A stretch of DNA of 12,672 nt, taken from assembly GCA_022257805.1 (NCBI GenBank), contig JAKOPB010000007.1, positions 1-12,672 on the forward strand. The letters run 5' to 3'. This document shows positions 5,190 to 11,698 of the stretch, in pieces. Within the stretch, counting starts at the first letter, position 1, and each line of letters opens with the position of its first letter. This DNA comes from Nanobdellati archaeon (GTDB lineage: Archaea; Aenigmatarchaeota; Aenigmatarchaeia; PWEA01). The notes beneath the pieces are model-generated. The model was given only the letters and a program-made list of their open reading frames with translations, was not told the DNA's origin and did no database searches. Made by a program: the position numbers and the translations under genes.

Positions 5190-5669
5190 ATGAGGTTGGG
5201 TCATCTTAAGCTTCAGAAAATACTCACTGAAGAGAACAAGAGAAGGATGTACAAAGGAGGCGTGATCCTCTTTTTCCTGGGTCTTCTCTTGATGACTTTA
5301 TCATTTCGTCCGCATCCTGCTTTAAGCGTACCTATAGAGTATCTCCATATAACGTTTGCGGCCGCCTTCATAATGATTCCGTCCGGAGCAATACTGGTAA
5401 TGATTTCCAGGATGTTCCACAAACTCACATATATAACGGCTCTTCTCGTTTTTCTTGCTTCACTAGGTATTGTGGCCCATATACAGATTCAAAGCTACAG
5501 AACGAGTGGAGTGGACCTTTGCTGTGATCTTTTTGTGGATGCAGGTGGCTGTGAAACAAGAGATTTCCCCGAGGATTTCACGGTAACTGTTGACGAGGAG
5601 GAGCTGGACTGTACGTCTTTGTATCCTGGTACAGGTTTGTATAATTGGAGATCAGTCTGCACTTGCTAG
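5190..5669 (+). CDS. Three-helix membrane protein with cysteine-rich exterior
   Basis: A 159-residue protein of unknown function. A basic N-terminal stretch (KLQKILTEENKRRMYK) precedes three hydrophobic helices at about 22-42, 53-76 and 81-101. The positive-inside rule places the N-terminus inside and the last 55 residues outside. That tail carries six cysteines: a CC pair, three spaced singles (one of them in SVCTC), and the C-terminal residue itself. They could form disulfides outside the cell. The ATG at 5190 is 28 bases after a TATA-like box. The stop TAG overlaps the stop of the convergent endonuclease IV gene in the palindrome CTAG (5666-5669). Confidence 0.8.
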   Translation: MRLGHLKLQKILTEENKRRMYKGGVILFFLGLLLMTLSFRPHPALSVPIEYLHITFAAAFIMIPSGAILVMISRMFHKLTYITALLVFLASLGIVAHIQIQSYRTSGVDLCCDLFVDAGGCETRDFPEDFTVTVDEEELDCTSLYPGTGLYNWRSVCTC

Positions 5670-6502
5670 TTTCTTATCTCCTTAACTTTACTTATGTTCC
5701 AGGCGAAGCCCCTTTCGTCTACAGGAGTTTCGAGTACCATGGGCTTGTCTCTTAGTTTTTTGTGGTTCACGAACAGACGGAAGCCTCTTTCGCCTATTTT
5801 TCCTTCTCCTATGTGTTCGTGCTCGTCTTTTTCCGATGCAAAGCTATACTTGGAGTCGTTCAGGTGGAGAAAGTGTACGTTTTTTAAACCTACGTTCTTT
5901 TCCAGCTTATCCAGCAGTTCTTCCAGTTTTCCTTCTGTCGAGAAATCATATCCACCGGAGTACATGTGACAGGTATCGAGACAGACGCCCAGCTTTTCGT
6001 AGCCGCAGTCCGAGATGTCTATCATCCTGGAGAGTTCTCCGAAAGTTTGGCCCAGGGTAGTACCCTTTCCTGCGGTGTTTTCCAGTAGGACCTTTACATC
6101 ATCATGGATCTCCAGCTTCGAAAGCCTCTCTGCGACGTTTTCAATACCTCTCTCTACTCCTGCTCCTGTGTGTGCTCCGGGATGAAAAACGTAGTATGGT
6201 ATCCCTAGCTTTGAAGTCGCGTCGATCTCTGCCTGCATCGTTTCCAGGGACTTATTCCCGAGCTCTTCCTTGGGCGTGGCCAGGTTTATGAGGTAGGTGC
6301 TGTGGACTATCCAGGGTTTTATGTCCTTCTTTTCCGCGAGTTCTCTGAATCTCTTCGCATCTTCCTCGTCCGGTTGTTTCACCTTCCAGCCACGGGGCGA
6401 TCCTACGAAGATCTGTCCGCAGTTTCCGCCCGTTTCTTCTTCCCTCTCCACGGCCCTGTGTAAGCCTCCGCTTATGGATACGTGTGCTCCGAGTCTGAAC
6501 AT
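5666..6502 (-). CDS. nfo: Endonuclease IV (AP endonuclease)
   Basis: A 278-residue TIM-barrel AP endonuclease that cuts the DNA backbone 5' of abasic sites and some oxidised bases in base-excision repair. It starts MFRLGAHVSISGGL, the family's typical beginning. All three-metal-centre segments are present in order: His67 in VHSTYLINLA, His107 in FHPGAHTG, Glu in LLENTAGKGTTLG, Asp and His in GVCLDTCHMYSGGYD, His in HLNDSK, Asp and His in DEHEHIGEGKIG, and Glu in LETP. The length is normal. Minus-strand AAATTTAAC is centred 28 bases before the ATG, so the mRNA is probably leaderless. It is divergent from the small four-cysteine gene and convergent with the upstream membrane protein gene. Confidence 0.96.
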   Translation of the reverse strand: MFRLGAHVSISGGLHRAVEREEETGGNCGQIFVGSPRGWKVKQPDEEDAKRFRELAEKKDIKPWIVHSTYLINLATPKEELGNKSLETMQAEIDATSKLGIPYYVFHPGAHTGAGVERGIENVAERLSKLEIHDDVKVLLENTAGKGTTLGQTFGELSRMIDISDCGYEKLGVCLDTCHMYSGGYDFSTEGKLEELLDKLEKNVGLKNVHFLHLNDSKYSFASEKDEHEHIGEGKIGERGFRLFVNHKKLRDKPMVLETPVDERGFAWNISKVKEIRN

Positions 6503-6548
6503 ACATTTATAGGTTTGAAAGCCAAGTTAAATTTGTTTGGTGTGGGCA
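6503..6548. promoter_or_regulatory. Divergent promoter region, nfo / four-cysteine protein
   Basis: Minus-strand AAATTTAAC (6526-6534) fits nfo with 28-base spacing. Plus-strand ACATTTATAG (6503-6512) would start the small gene about 16 bases before its ATG, with GGTGTGG (6539-6545) as a possible ribosome binding site. Confidence 0.45.
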
Positions 6549-6752
6549 ATGGAAAATGCAAAGGACGAGCTGGAATTCTGCTTGGAGCTTTGGGGCAAAA
6601 AGGATGGTTGCGACTTCGGCGGCGGGACAAGATGCGAAGAGTGCGCAGCGCCTTACGTGCTTTACAAGCTAATTACAGGTGAGGTGCTTCACGACGATGA
6701 AAGACTTACACAAGAAGACTGGAGGGGCAAATTAAAGGAAGTAAAGGGATAA
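6549..6752 (+). CDS. Small four-cysteine protein, possibly zinc-binding
   Basis: A 67-residue acidic protein. Cysteines at 11, 21, 29 and 32 have the spacing C-x9-C-x7-C-x2-C, with CDFGGGTRCEEC in the middle. This could bind zinc, but a redox or structural role is equally open. The rest is charged and helical (LYKLITGEVLHDDERLTQED). The ATG at 6549 is chosen over a TTG at 6537 because GGTGTGG lies 3-9 bases upstream. No family recognised. It is divergent from nfo and 114 bases before the thermosome start region. Confidence 0.7.
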   Translation: MENAKDELEFCLELWGKKDGCDFGGGTRCEECAAPYVLYKLITGEVLHDDERLTQEDWRGKLKEVKG

Positions 6753-6777
6753 CTTGGGCATGGTGAGGAGTCCATAA

Positions 6778-6866
6778 CCTTTAAATATGTGCATGGAGGT
6801 ATATTTGCCCTGGGGTAACACCACAATTTTAACACCGAAATCCATTTAAACAAAAAAACTTAGGAG
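6778..6866 (+). promoter_or_regulatory. Thermosome promoter and leader with strong Shine-Dalgarno
   Basis: CTTTAAATATG (6779-6789) is the best TATA candidate and would give a leader of about 60 bases. A second AT box, ATTTAAAC (6844-6851), is closer to the gene. The heptamer TAACACC occurs at 6816-6822 and 6830-6836 (14-base period), a possible operator. The leader ends in TAGGAGGTGA (6861-6870), a near-perfect anti-16S match and the strongest in the window. Confidence 0.5.
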
Positions 6867-8549
6867 GTGATAACTATTTCACCAGGAACACAAGGTATGG
6901 GTCAGCCCATCTTCATTCTAGGAGAGGACACAGAAAGGCAAAGTGGTAAAGGAGCACAGAAGAACAACATTGCTGCAGGGAAAGCAGTTGGAGACACAGT
7001 ACGAACTACGCTCGGTCCGAAGGGAATGGACAAGATGCTCGTAGACTCGGTGGGCGATATCGTAGTAACCAACGACGGGGTTACGATCCTCGACGAGATG
7101 GAGATCGAACACCCTGCTGCCAAGATGATGGTCGAAGTAGCGAAAACTCAGGAAGAGCAGGTCGGCGACGGTACCACTACGGCAGTTGTGATTGGTTCTG
7201 AACTGTTGAAGAAGGCCGAAGACCTTCTGGATCAGGACATCCATCCGACTGTGATTACACGTGGTTTCAACCTGGCTGCCGAGAAGGCTCTGGAGCATCT
7301 GGAGGACATCGGCGAAGAGGTTGACTTCGAAAAGAACAGGGATCTCTTGAAGAAGATAGCGATGACTGCGATAACCGGCAAGTCTGCCGAAAAGGCTTAC
7401 AGGAAGTACGCTGAGCTTGCAGTAAAGGCGATTGAATCGATCATGGACAAGAGTGAAGGAGAGGTAAACATCGACAAGGACGATGTAAAGATCGAAAAGA
7501 ACGAAGGTGACGGAATCAGTAGTTCAAAGCTGATAGAGGGCATCATCATAGACAAGGAGATGGTCCACGCGGACATGCCGAAGAAGATCAAGGACGCGAA
7601 GATAGCGCTAGTCAACACGGCCCTCGAGGTAGATGAAACGGAGACGAACGCAGAGATACAGATATCTTCGCCTGATCAACTAGAGAGCTTTTTGGATCAG
7701 GAAGAGAAGATGTTGAAGAAGATGGTAGAGAAGATAGTCGACTCCGGTGCGGACATAGTCTTCTGCCAGAAGGGCATAGACGACATCGCACAGCACTACC
7801 TTGCGAAGAAGGGAATTGCTGCAGTTCGCAGAGTTAAGAGCGATGACATGGAAAGACTGGCCAGAGCGACAGAGGCCAAGATAGTTAACAGCCTGGACGA
7901 TCTGGATGAAAGGGATCTAGGCGAGGCAGGAAGCATCGAGGAGAAAAAGGAAGGAGACAAGATGATCTACGTACAGGACTGCAAGAGTCCGAGATCGGTT
8001 TCGCTTCTACTTACAGGAGGTACGGAACACGTAGTCGACGAAGCAGAAAGATCCATGAACGATGCTCTGGACTGTATCATCACGGCACTCAAGTCAGGCA
8101 GCATAGTGGCCGGTGGTGGTTCAGTAGAACAGGAACTCTCGAACAGGCTCAAGAAGTATGCACAGTCGGAGTCAGGAAGAGAACAGCTTGCGATAAGAGC
8201 CTTTGCCGAGGCACTTGAAGTTATTCCGAGAACCCTGGCCGAAAACACCGGTCTGGACCCGGTCGATGCGCTTGTCGAGATAAGGTCCGCCCACGAAGAG
8301 GGAAAGAAGAACCACGGACTGGACGTTGAGAAAGGCAAGGTAGTGGATATGCGCAAGGCAGGTGTCATCGAACCTCTTGGAATCAAGAAGCAGGCCATTC
8401 AGTCCGCCAGTGAAGCTGCAGAGATGATTCTCAGGATCGACGATGTAGTTTCTGCAGGTCAGTTGAGCGGTGGCGATGGGGGTGGAGGACCGCCAGGAGG
8501 AGGCATGCCGGGCGGAGGAATGCCACCAGGTGCCATGGGAGGATTGTAG
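6867..8549 (+). CDS. Thermosome subunit (group II chaperonin)
   Basis: An ATP-driven chaperonin subunit that assembles into a double-ring folding chamber with a built-in lid. Conserved segments from the N-terminus: [25 protein letters not shown], the nucleotide-site [14 protein letters not shown] and [11 protein letters not shown], then GDGTTTAVV with its catalytic-region Asp. The apical domain is in the middle and VAGGGSVE is in the second equatorial part. The C-terminus is a flexible [21 protein letters not shown] tail. From the first possible codon it has 560 residues. The start is unclear. GTG at 6867 lies inside the Shine-Dalgarno sequence, ATG at 6897 gives the conserved MGQPIFIL but is 29 bases beyond it, and ATT at 6876 has ideal 8-base spacing from AGGAGG. 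A pyrimidine-rich stretch follows the stop. Confidence 0.95.
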   Translation: MITISPGTQGMGQPIFILGEDTERQSGKGAQKNNIAAGKAVGDTVRTTLGPKGMDKMLVDSVGDIVVTNDGVTILDEMEIEHPAAKMMVEVAKTQEEQVGDGTTTAVVIGSELLKKAEDLLDQDIHPTVITRGFNLAAEKALEHLEDIGEEVDFEKNRDLLKKIAMTAITGKSAEKAYRKYAELAVKAIESIMDKSEGEVNIDKDDVKIEKNEGDGISSSKLIEGIIIDKEMVHADMPKKIKDAKIALVNTALEVDETETNAEIQISSPDQLESFLDQEEKMLKKMVEKIVDSGADIVFCQKGIDDIAQHYLAKKGIAAVRRVKSDDMERLARATEAKIVNSLDDLDERDLGEAGSIEEKKEGDKMIYVQDCKSPRSVSLLLTGGTEHVVDEAERSMNDALDCIITALKSGSIVAGGGSVEQELSNRLKKYAQSESGREQLAIRAFAEALEVIPRTLAENTGLDPVDALVEIRSAHEEGKKNHGLDVEKGKVVDMRKAGVIEPLGIKKQAIQSASEAAEMILRIDDVVSAGQLSGGDGGGGPPGGGMPGGGMPPGAMGGL

Positions 8550-8563
8550 CTCCCAAAACAAAC

Positions 8564-8594
8564 CTACCCCTTCTCTTTTCTTATTTTCCCGCCC
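8564..8594 (+). terminator. Pyrimidine-rich terminator after thermosome
   Basis: The 31 bases after the thermosome stop are almost all C and T, with T clusters (TTCTCTTTTCTTATTTTCCC at 8571-8590). This fits T-rich archaeal termination and lies just before the next promoter. Confidence 0.5.
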
Positions 8595-8599
8595 CACAA

Positions 8600-8609
8600 A
8601 ATATTTAAG
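8600..8609 (+). promoter_or_regulatory. TATA-like box for the coiled-coil gene
   Basis: AATATTTAAG is centred 28 bases before the ATG at 8632, fitting a leaderless mRNA. Confidence 0.55.
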
Positions 8610-8631
8610 TAAGACTCACAAATCTACCTGT

Positions 8632-9222
8632 ATGACAGAAGACGAAGTAGAGATAGAACCCGATGATGACGAGTATGAAGTAGTTCCCCTTTCTCCGATA
8701 AGGAAGCTCGAGAAGAGAATTGATGAACTTGAGGAGCGGAAAGACGTTGGCGATGCGAAAGGTCTTGTACTTGAAGTCATGGACCTGATAAAGGCAAATC
8801 AAAGGATGGTCGATGAGATAGTCAAGTCGAACAACGATCTCAGGAGAGAGCTCGAAGAACTGCCTGGTAAGATAGATGAGGTGACAGAGCAGTGGAGCGA
8901 GTTCCTCGATATACTGAAGAGAGGCGAGGAAAGCCAGCCAGAATCTGCAGTTTCCGAAGGAATTTCTCAGGATATGAAAAAACTTGTCGAGCTCAACAAG
9001 AACCTAATAGAGAAGAACGAAGAGATGGTTGACTCCATAGTTTCTCTAAAGGAAAGTATGCGTGGAAAAGCTGGCGACGGTAGTAGTCCGAAGGTCCGGG
9101 TTAAAAAGAACTCTAGGTCCCCTGGGAGAGACCAAGCTGGTAATAGAAGTGAGAGAAGAGACAGCCGAAGGGGCAATCCCAGGGTAAAAATAAAAGACAG
9201 AAATAAGAACCAGATGGAATAA
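8632..9222 (+). CDS. Coiled-coil protein with acidic head and basic tail
   Basis: A 196-residue soluble protein of unknown function. Residues 2-19 are very acidic (TEDEVEIEPDDDEYEVV). Residues about 24-90 and 105-145 have heptad-like leucine and isoleucine patterns (IRKLEKRIDELEE, LRRELEELPGKIDEV, LVELNKNLIEKNEEMVD), so two coiled coils are likely. The last 48 residues are basic, rich in Ser, Arg, Asn and Lys, and probably disordered; they could contact nucleic acid or lipid head groups. The ATG at 8632 has a TATA box 28 bases upstream; the frame upstream overlaps the thermosome tail and is not coding. The next gene follows after 20 bases with a Shine-Dalgarno sequence, so the two are probably co-transcribed. 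The position before the pilin genes suggests, but does not prove, a role with surface filaments. Confidence 0.82.
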   Translation: MTEDEVEIEPDDDEYEVVPLSPIRKLEKRIDELEERKDVGDAKGLVLEVMDLIKANQRMVDEIVKSNNDLRRELEELPGKIDEVTEQWSEFLDILKRGEESQPESAVSEGISQDMKKLVELNKNLIEKNEEMVDSIVSLKESMRGKAGDGSSPKVRVKKNSRSPGRDQAGNRSERRDSRRGNPRVKIKDRNKNQME

Positions 9223-9242
9223 TAAATGGAGGTGAAGACCTC

Positions 9243-9437
9243 ATGTTTGAAATGGAAGATGTAAGCGGCCTTGAGCTCATTGTTTTCGTGGTTCTGGCCG
9301 TGACAATTGTGCTTTCCCTGATCTTCGTACCATATCAGATATGGACAGGACAGGGGATGATGGTTGAGATACTGCTCTCCGTTCTGATAATCGTTCAGTT
9401 GGTTTCCCTCGTGTTCCAGATCAGAGAATCAAAATGA
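9243..9437 (+). CDS. Small two-helix membrane protein (64 aa)
   Basis: A 64-residue membrane protein. A short acidic head (MFEMEDVSG) is followed by helix 1 (about 10-32, ending VPYQIW), a turn WTGQGMM, and helix 2 (about 39-60), with a short charged end, IRESK. Both ends probably face the same side. GGAGGTGA at 9227-9234 lies 8 bases before the ATG at 9243, a strong ribosome binding site as expected for the second gene of a unit with the coiled-coil gene. A hairpin terminator follows. No family recognised; it may anchor its coiled-coil partner. Confidence 0.75.
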   Translation: MFEMEDVSGLELIVFVVLAVTIVLSLIFVPYQIWTGQGMMVEILLSVLIIVQLVSLVFQIRESK

Positions 9438-9445
9438 AAATTACA

Positions 9446-9475
9446 GGCTGGTCCTACCAGCTCTTTATTTTTACC
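9446..9475 (+). terminator. Hairpin plus T-rich terminator
   Basis: GGCTGGT (9446-9452) pairs with ACCAGCT (9456-9462, one G-U) around a CCT loop, followed by CTTTATTTTTA. It lies 8 bases after the 64-residue gene's stop and before the first pilin promoter. Confidence 0.65.
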
Positions 9476-9507
9476 CTTCCTACAGATCGTGCTCTTGCGT
9501 GGATGCG

Positions 9508-9524
9508 TCCAAAAAGCTTAAATA
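9508..9524 (+). promoter_or_regulatory. Pilin 1 promoter (BRE/TATA), copy A
   Basis: TCCAAAAAGCTTAAATA, followed by GGAGC, lies 28 bases before the pilin ATG. The purine-rich half resembles a BRE and GCTTAAATA a TATA box. The same 17 bases recur before pilin 2. Confidence 0.65.
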
Positions 9525-9552
9525 GGAGCTATAGTATAACCTAATTGATACA

Positions 9553-9951
9553 ATGAAAAGAAAAGGTGTAACACCCGTAATAGCAATCATTTTGCTGCTA
9601 CTGATTGTAGTTGTCATGATCGGCGGTGTCTTCGCATGGATGTCAGTTATGCAGGAAGACGTTGAAGAGGCAACCCGCGAGGGAGTTCTGGAATTCATAG
9701 AAGAAGCAGAGCGCAATGTAGAGGTCGTTACATACAGCTGTGATACAGGAGAAGTTTACCTTTACAACGGCGTGTCAGATAACTTCGATGTATCCCTCTA
9801 CATTGATGGAGAAAACAGAGGTTCGACAACGATAGACCTAGGTGAAGAGAATGTAGGCGAAGTATTGAATGTCGGTGATGTTGACGAAGGAAACCGTTTT
9901 GAAGTGTCTCATCAAGGTCATGTAGTTGAAAGAGAGACCTTCCGTTGTTGA
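9553..9951 (+). CDS. Archaeal type IV pilin, paralog 1
   Basis: A 132-residue prepilin. The class III-type leader MKRKG should be cut by the PibD/ArlK-type prepilin peptidase before VTPVIAIILLLLIVVVMIGG. This exposes the hydrophobic helix that packs in the filament core, as in the archaeal type IV pilin N-terminal family (Pilin_N, DUF1628). After a charged helix (about 34-56), residues 57-132 form a beta-rich head with two cysteines, Cys63 in VTYSC and Cys132 as the last residue in ETFRC, probably a disulfide. The ATG at 9553 starts exactly at the leader. It has its own promoter and is followed 181 bases later by a second pilin that matches it at both ends. Confidence 0.93.
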   Translation: MKRKGVTPVIAIILLLLIVVVMIGGVFAWMSVMQEDVEEATREGVLEFIEEAERNVEVVTYSCDTGEVYLYNGVSDNFDVSLYIDGENRGSTTIDLGEENVGEVLNVGDVDEGNRFEVSHQGHVVERETFRC

Positions 9952-10054
9952 TGACTTCCAGTAGCTGCACAGACTAGTAGCTGTGGCTTTGTTTAGCCCA
10001 GATGTATGTAAACAGCCCCCGTTATTTTTCTTTCTTTCTTCTTTCTTTTTCAGT
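9952..10054 (+). terminator. Spacer after pilin 1 with pyrimidine-rich terminator
   Basis: The first half contains CACAG/CTGTG (9968-9985), a weak inverted repeat, and two TAGCTG copies. From 10016 to 10053 the plus strand is almost pure pyrimidine (long TTTCTTTCTTTC-like runs), typical of T-rich archaeal termination. No open frame here has support. Confidence 0.5.
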
Positions 10055-10090
10055 GTTCAAGGTTTTTCTTTAGCTCATTATCAGATTATT

Positions 10091-10107
10091 TCCAAAAAGC
10101 TTAAATA
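10091..10107 (+). promoter_or_regulatory. Pilin 2 promoter (BRE/TATA), copy B
   Basis: TCCAAAAAGCTTAAATA is identical to the element before pilin 1 and is followed by CGAGC, 25 bases before the ATG at 10133. The spacer downstream differs from pilin 1's. Confidence 0.65.
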
Positions 10108-10132
10108 CGAGCCTGAACATATTTTTTATGTT

Positions 10133-10540
10133 ATGAGGAGAAAAGGTGTAACACCCGTAATAGCAGTTATCCTGTTGTTATTGATTGTAGTTGTCATGAT
10201 CGGTGGTGTCTTCACATGGATGAACCTTGTCCAAGAGGACATCGAGGAGGCGACCCGGGAACAGGTTATAAGGTTTATAGATGATGTTCGGCAGGACGTG
10301 TACATTGTAACGTACAGTTGTGGTGTTGAGGTGTACGTTCACAACAGCTGGGAAGAAGAAATTGAAAACGTACAGGTTTACTTAAACGGACAGAGCATAG
10401 GCGATCTCAATCTCCCGGCAGGCGAAGACATAGGCCTTGTGGACGAAGACGTTCTTAATGGACCTCATATTGCTCAGGACAACTACCTAGAACTGTCGGT
10501 CGAAGGTAGGGTTATTGCTAGCGAGACCTTCCGTTGTTGA
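10133..10540 (+). CDS. Archaeal type IV pilin, paralog 2
   Basis: A 135-residue prepilin with leader MRRKG and mature start VTPVIAVILLLLIVVVMIGG. The first 63 residues align without gaps to paralog 1 and keep Cys63 in VTYSC. The C-terminus again ends ETFRC (Cys135). Between them the head domain differs strongly (e.g. VYVHNSWEEEIENVQVYLNG against VYLYNGVSDNFDVSLYIDGE). The ATG at 10133 is required by the leader; the frame is open to 9983 but that covers the terminator and promoter. It probably forms the major or an alternative filament subunit. Confidence 0.93.
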   Translation: MRRKGVTPVIAVILLLLIVVVMIGGVFTWMNLVQEDIEEATREQVIRFIDDVRQDVYIVTYSCGVEVYVHNSWEEEIENVQVYLNGQSIGDLNLPAGEDIGLVDEDVLNGPHIAQDNYLELSVEGRVIASETFRC

Positions 10541-10569
10541 CACTGCCCGGTCTGGTTTACAGGAATAGT

Positions 10570-10577
10570 TTTATATC
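10570..10577 (+). promoter_or_regulatory. TATA-like box for the downstream pilus operon
   Basis: TTTATATC is centred 28 bases before the ATG at 10601. It probably drives 10601 through the right edge as one unit. Confidence 0.55.
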
Positions 10578-10600
10578 CCTCCGGTTAGCTATAAAGAGTA

Positions 10601-11224
10601 ATGTTTGGTAGTTTTGGTTTTTTCGAAATCAGGAAGGGTCAGCAGGTTCTGACAGCCATTTTACTCACAGGAGTCATACTTACAGTTTCCTTTTCTGCAT
10701 ACTTCTGGGGCAGAGAGATTCTCGAAAAGTCCAGAGATCAAAGAGAGTTCGAGGAGATGGAAAGGTTTATGAGAGACCTTAATAAAAACATAAAGGAGGT
10801 TTCTGTGCGTGGAGGCCGGGAGGAGATGTCCGTGGACCTTCCAAGCGATGCTGAGCTTAGAATAAACGATGCAACTGCTCCGGGTACCGACAATGTGACA
10901 CTGAGCTTTGGTGTACAGGGCAAGATGATGGCCACAGGCCAGGATTTTGCTATAGTTGGCACAAAGGGTTCGGAGGCAAGGATAACCGAGGATCCCGATG
11001 TGATAGTTGCGAATTCTATAGGAAGACGTGATCATTATTCCGTGGAATTCAGGTTATACTACAAAAACGTTACCGTGGAGGGTGAACCGGACAACAGGAT
11101 AGGTATAGATTCGGTTGGTAGAAACACAGCAGTTAATGAGAGGGTAAACATGATTATAGAAAGGGGTTCCACAGAGGAGTATAACGGATTTACGGTCAAT
11201 AAAGTTGAAGTAAGAATAGTTTAG
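10601..11224 (+). CDS. Pilin-like secreted protein (207 aa)
   Basis: A 207-residue protein with a prepilin-type start: MFGSFGFFEIRKG, a likely cut before QQVLTAILLTGVILTVSFSA, then a helix running into WGREILEKSRDQREFEEMERF. The exterior (about 65-207) is beta-rich with alternating hydrophobic residues, has several N-glycosylation-type sequons (NVT twice), and ends VNKVEVRIV. Archaeal minor pilins and archaellum-associated FlaF/FlaG-like subunits have this shape, but I see no specific match. The ATG at 10601 is 28 bases after a TATA box. The next gene follows after 11 bases, so it heads an operon. Confidence 0.85.
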   Translation: MFGSFGFFEIRKGQQVLTAILLTGVILTVSFSAYFWGREILEKSRDQREFEEMERFMRDLNKNIKEVSVRGGREEMSVDLPSDAELRINDATAPGTDNVTLSFGVQGKMMATGQDFAIVGTKGSEARITEDPDVIVANSIGRRDHYSVEFRLYYKNVTVEGEPDNRIGIDSVGRNTAVNERVNMIIERGSTEEYNGFTVNKVEVRIV

Positions 11225-11235
11225 ATAGCGGTATT

Positions 11236-11697
11236 ATGAAACGTAAAGGACAGTATCTCTCCTTGGAGCAGATGTCACTGTTTATGATAAGTGTAGTTAT
11301 AACAATTCTGATATACCACTCCTTCTCCAATCTCACCGAAGATGTCGGAGGACATGTTATGGAGGATCAGCTCAAAGAGTCCGTGGAAGTTGTAAAGGCC
11401 GGGATATACCGGACCTATGTTTCTTACGACAACGAGAGTGAACAGACTTATAAGAGGATAGAAGCTGATATACCCAAAGAAATTTCAGGCAATATGTATA
11501 AAATTAATATAGTGGGAGATGATGAGGAGTATATAACGGCGTATGTGGAAGATGGTCCTGTAGTAAGGAGGAGAATAGGAATGATTACCGAGGATATTGA
11601 TGTCGGAATGAGCGATGATTTTATGACCGGTATCACTTCGAGGAAAGGAAAGGTTGTAGTGGAGCTTGATGGGAGTGAAATAGTATTAGGTAGATAA
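11236..11697 (+). CDS. Pilin-like secreted protein (153 aa)
   Basis: A 153-residue protein with the prepilin-type leader MKRKG, cut likely before QYLSLEQMSLFMISVVITIL. The Glu at mature position 6 is close to the Glu5 used for alignment in type IV pilins. The exterior is an acidic beta-rich domain (about 60-153), with tandem segments such as VEVVKAGIYRTYVSYDNESE, EEYITAYVEDGPVVRRRIG and KGKVVVELDGSEIVLGR. No cysteines. It starts 11 bases after the previous stop and ends one base before the next ATG, so it is translationally linked to both. It is probably a minor pilin or assembly subunit. Confidence 0.85.
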   Translation: MKRKGQYLSLEQMSLFMISVVITILIYHSFSNLTEDVGGHVMEDQLKESVEVVKAGIYRTYVSYDNESEQTYKRIEADIPKEISGNMYKINIVGDDEEYITAYVEDGPVVRRRIGMITEDIDVGMSDDFMTGITSRKGKVVVELDGSEIVLGR

Positions 11698-11698
11698 T

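Noticed and set aside
6793..6849. Upstream mini-frame of 18 codons in the thermosome leader
   Set aside because: It has no ribosome binding site and a chance-like sequence. It would matter only if translation of the leader were shown.
8172..8597. Minus-strand frame of 141 codons
   Set aside because: It is a shadow of the thermosome gene, and other such frames inside the thermosome were rejected for the same reason.
9983..10132. 50-codon upstream extension of pilin 2
   Set aside because: It covers a pyrimidine-rich terminator and the promoter. The prepilin leader fixes the start at 10133.
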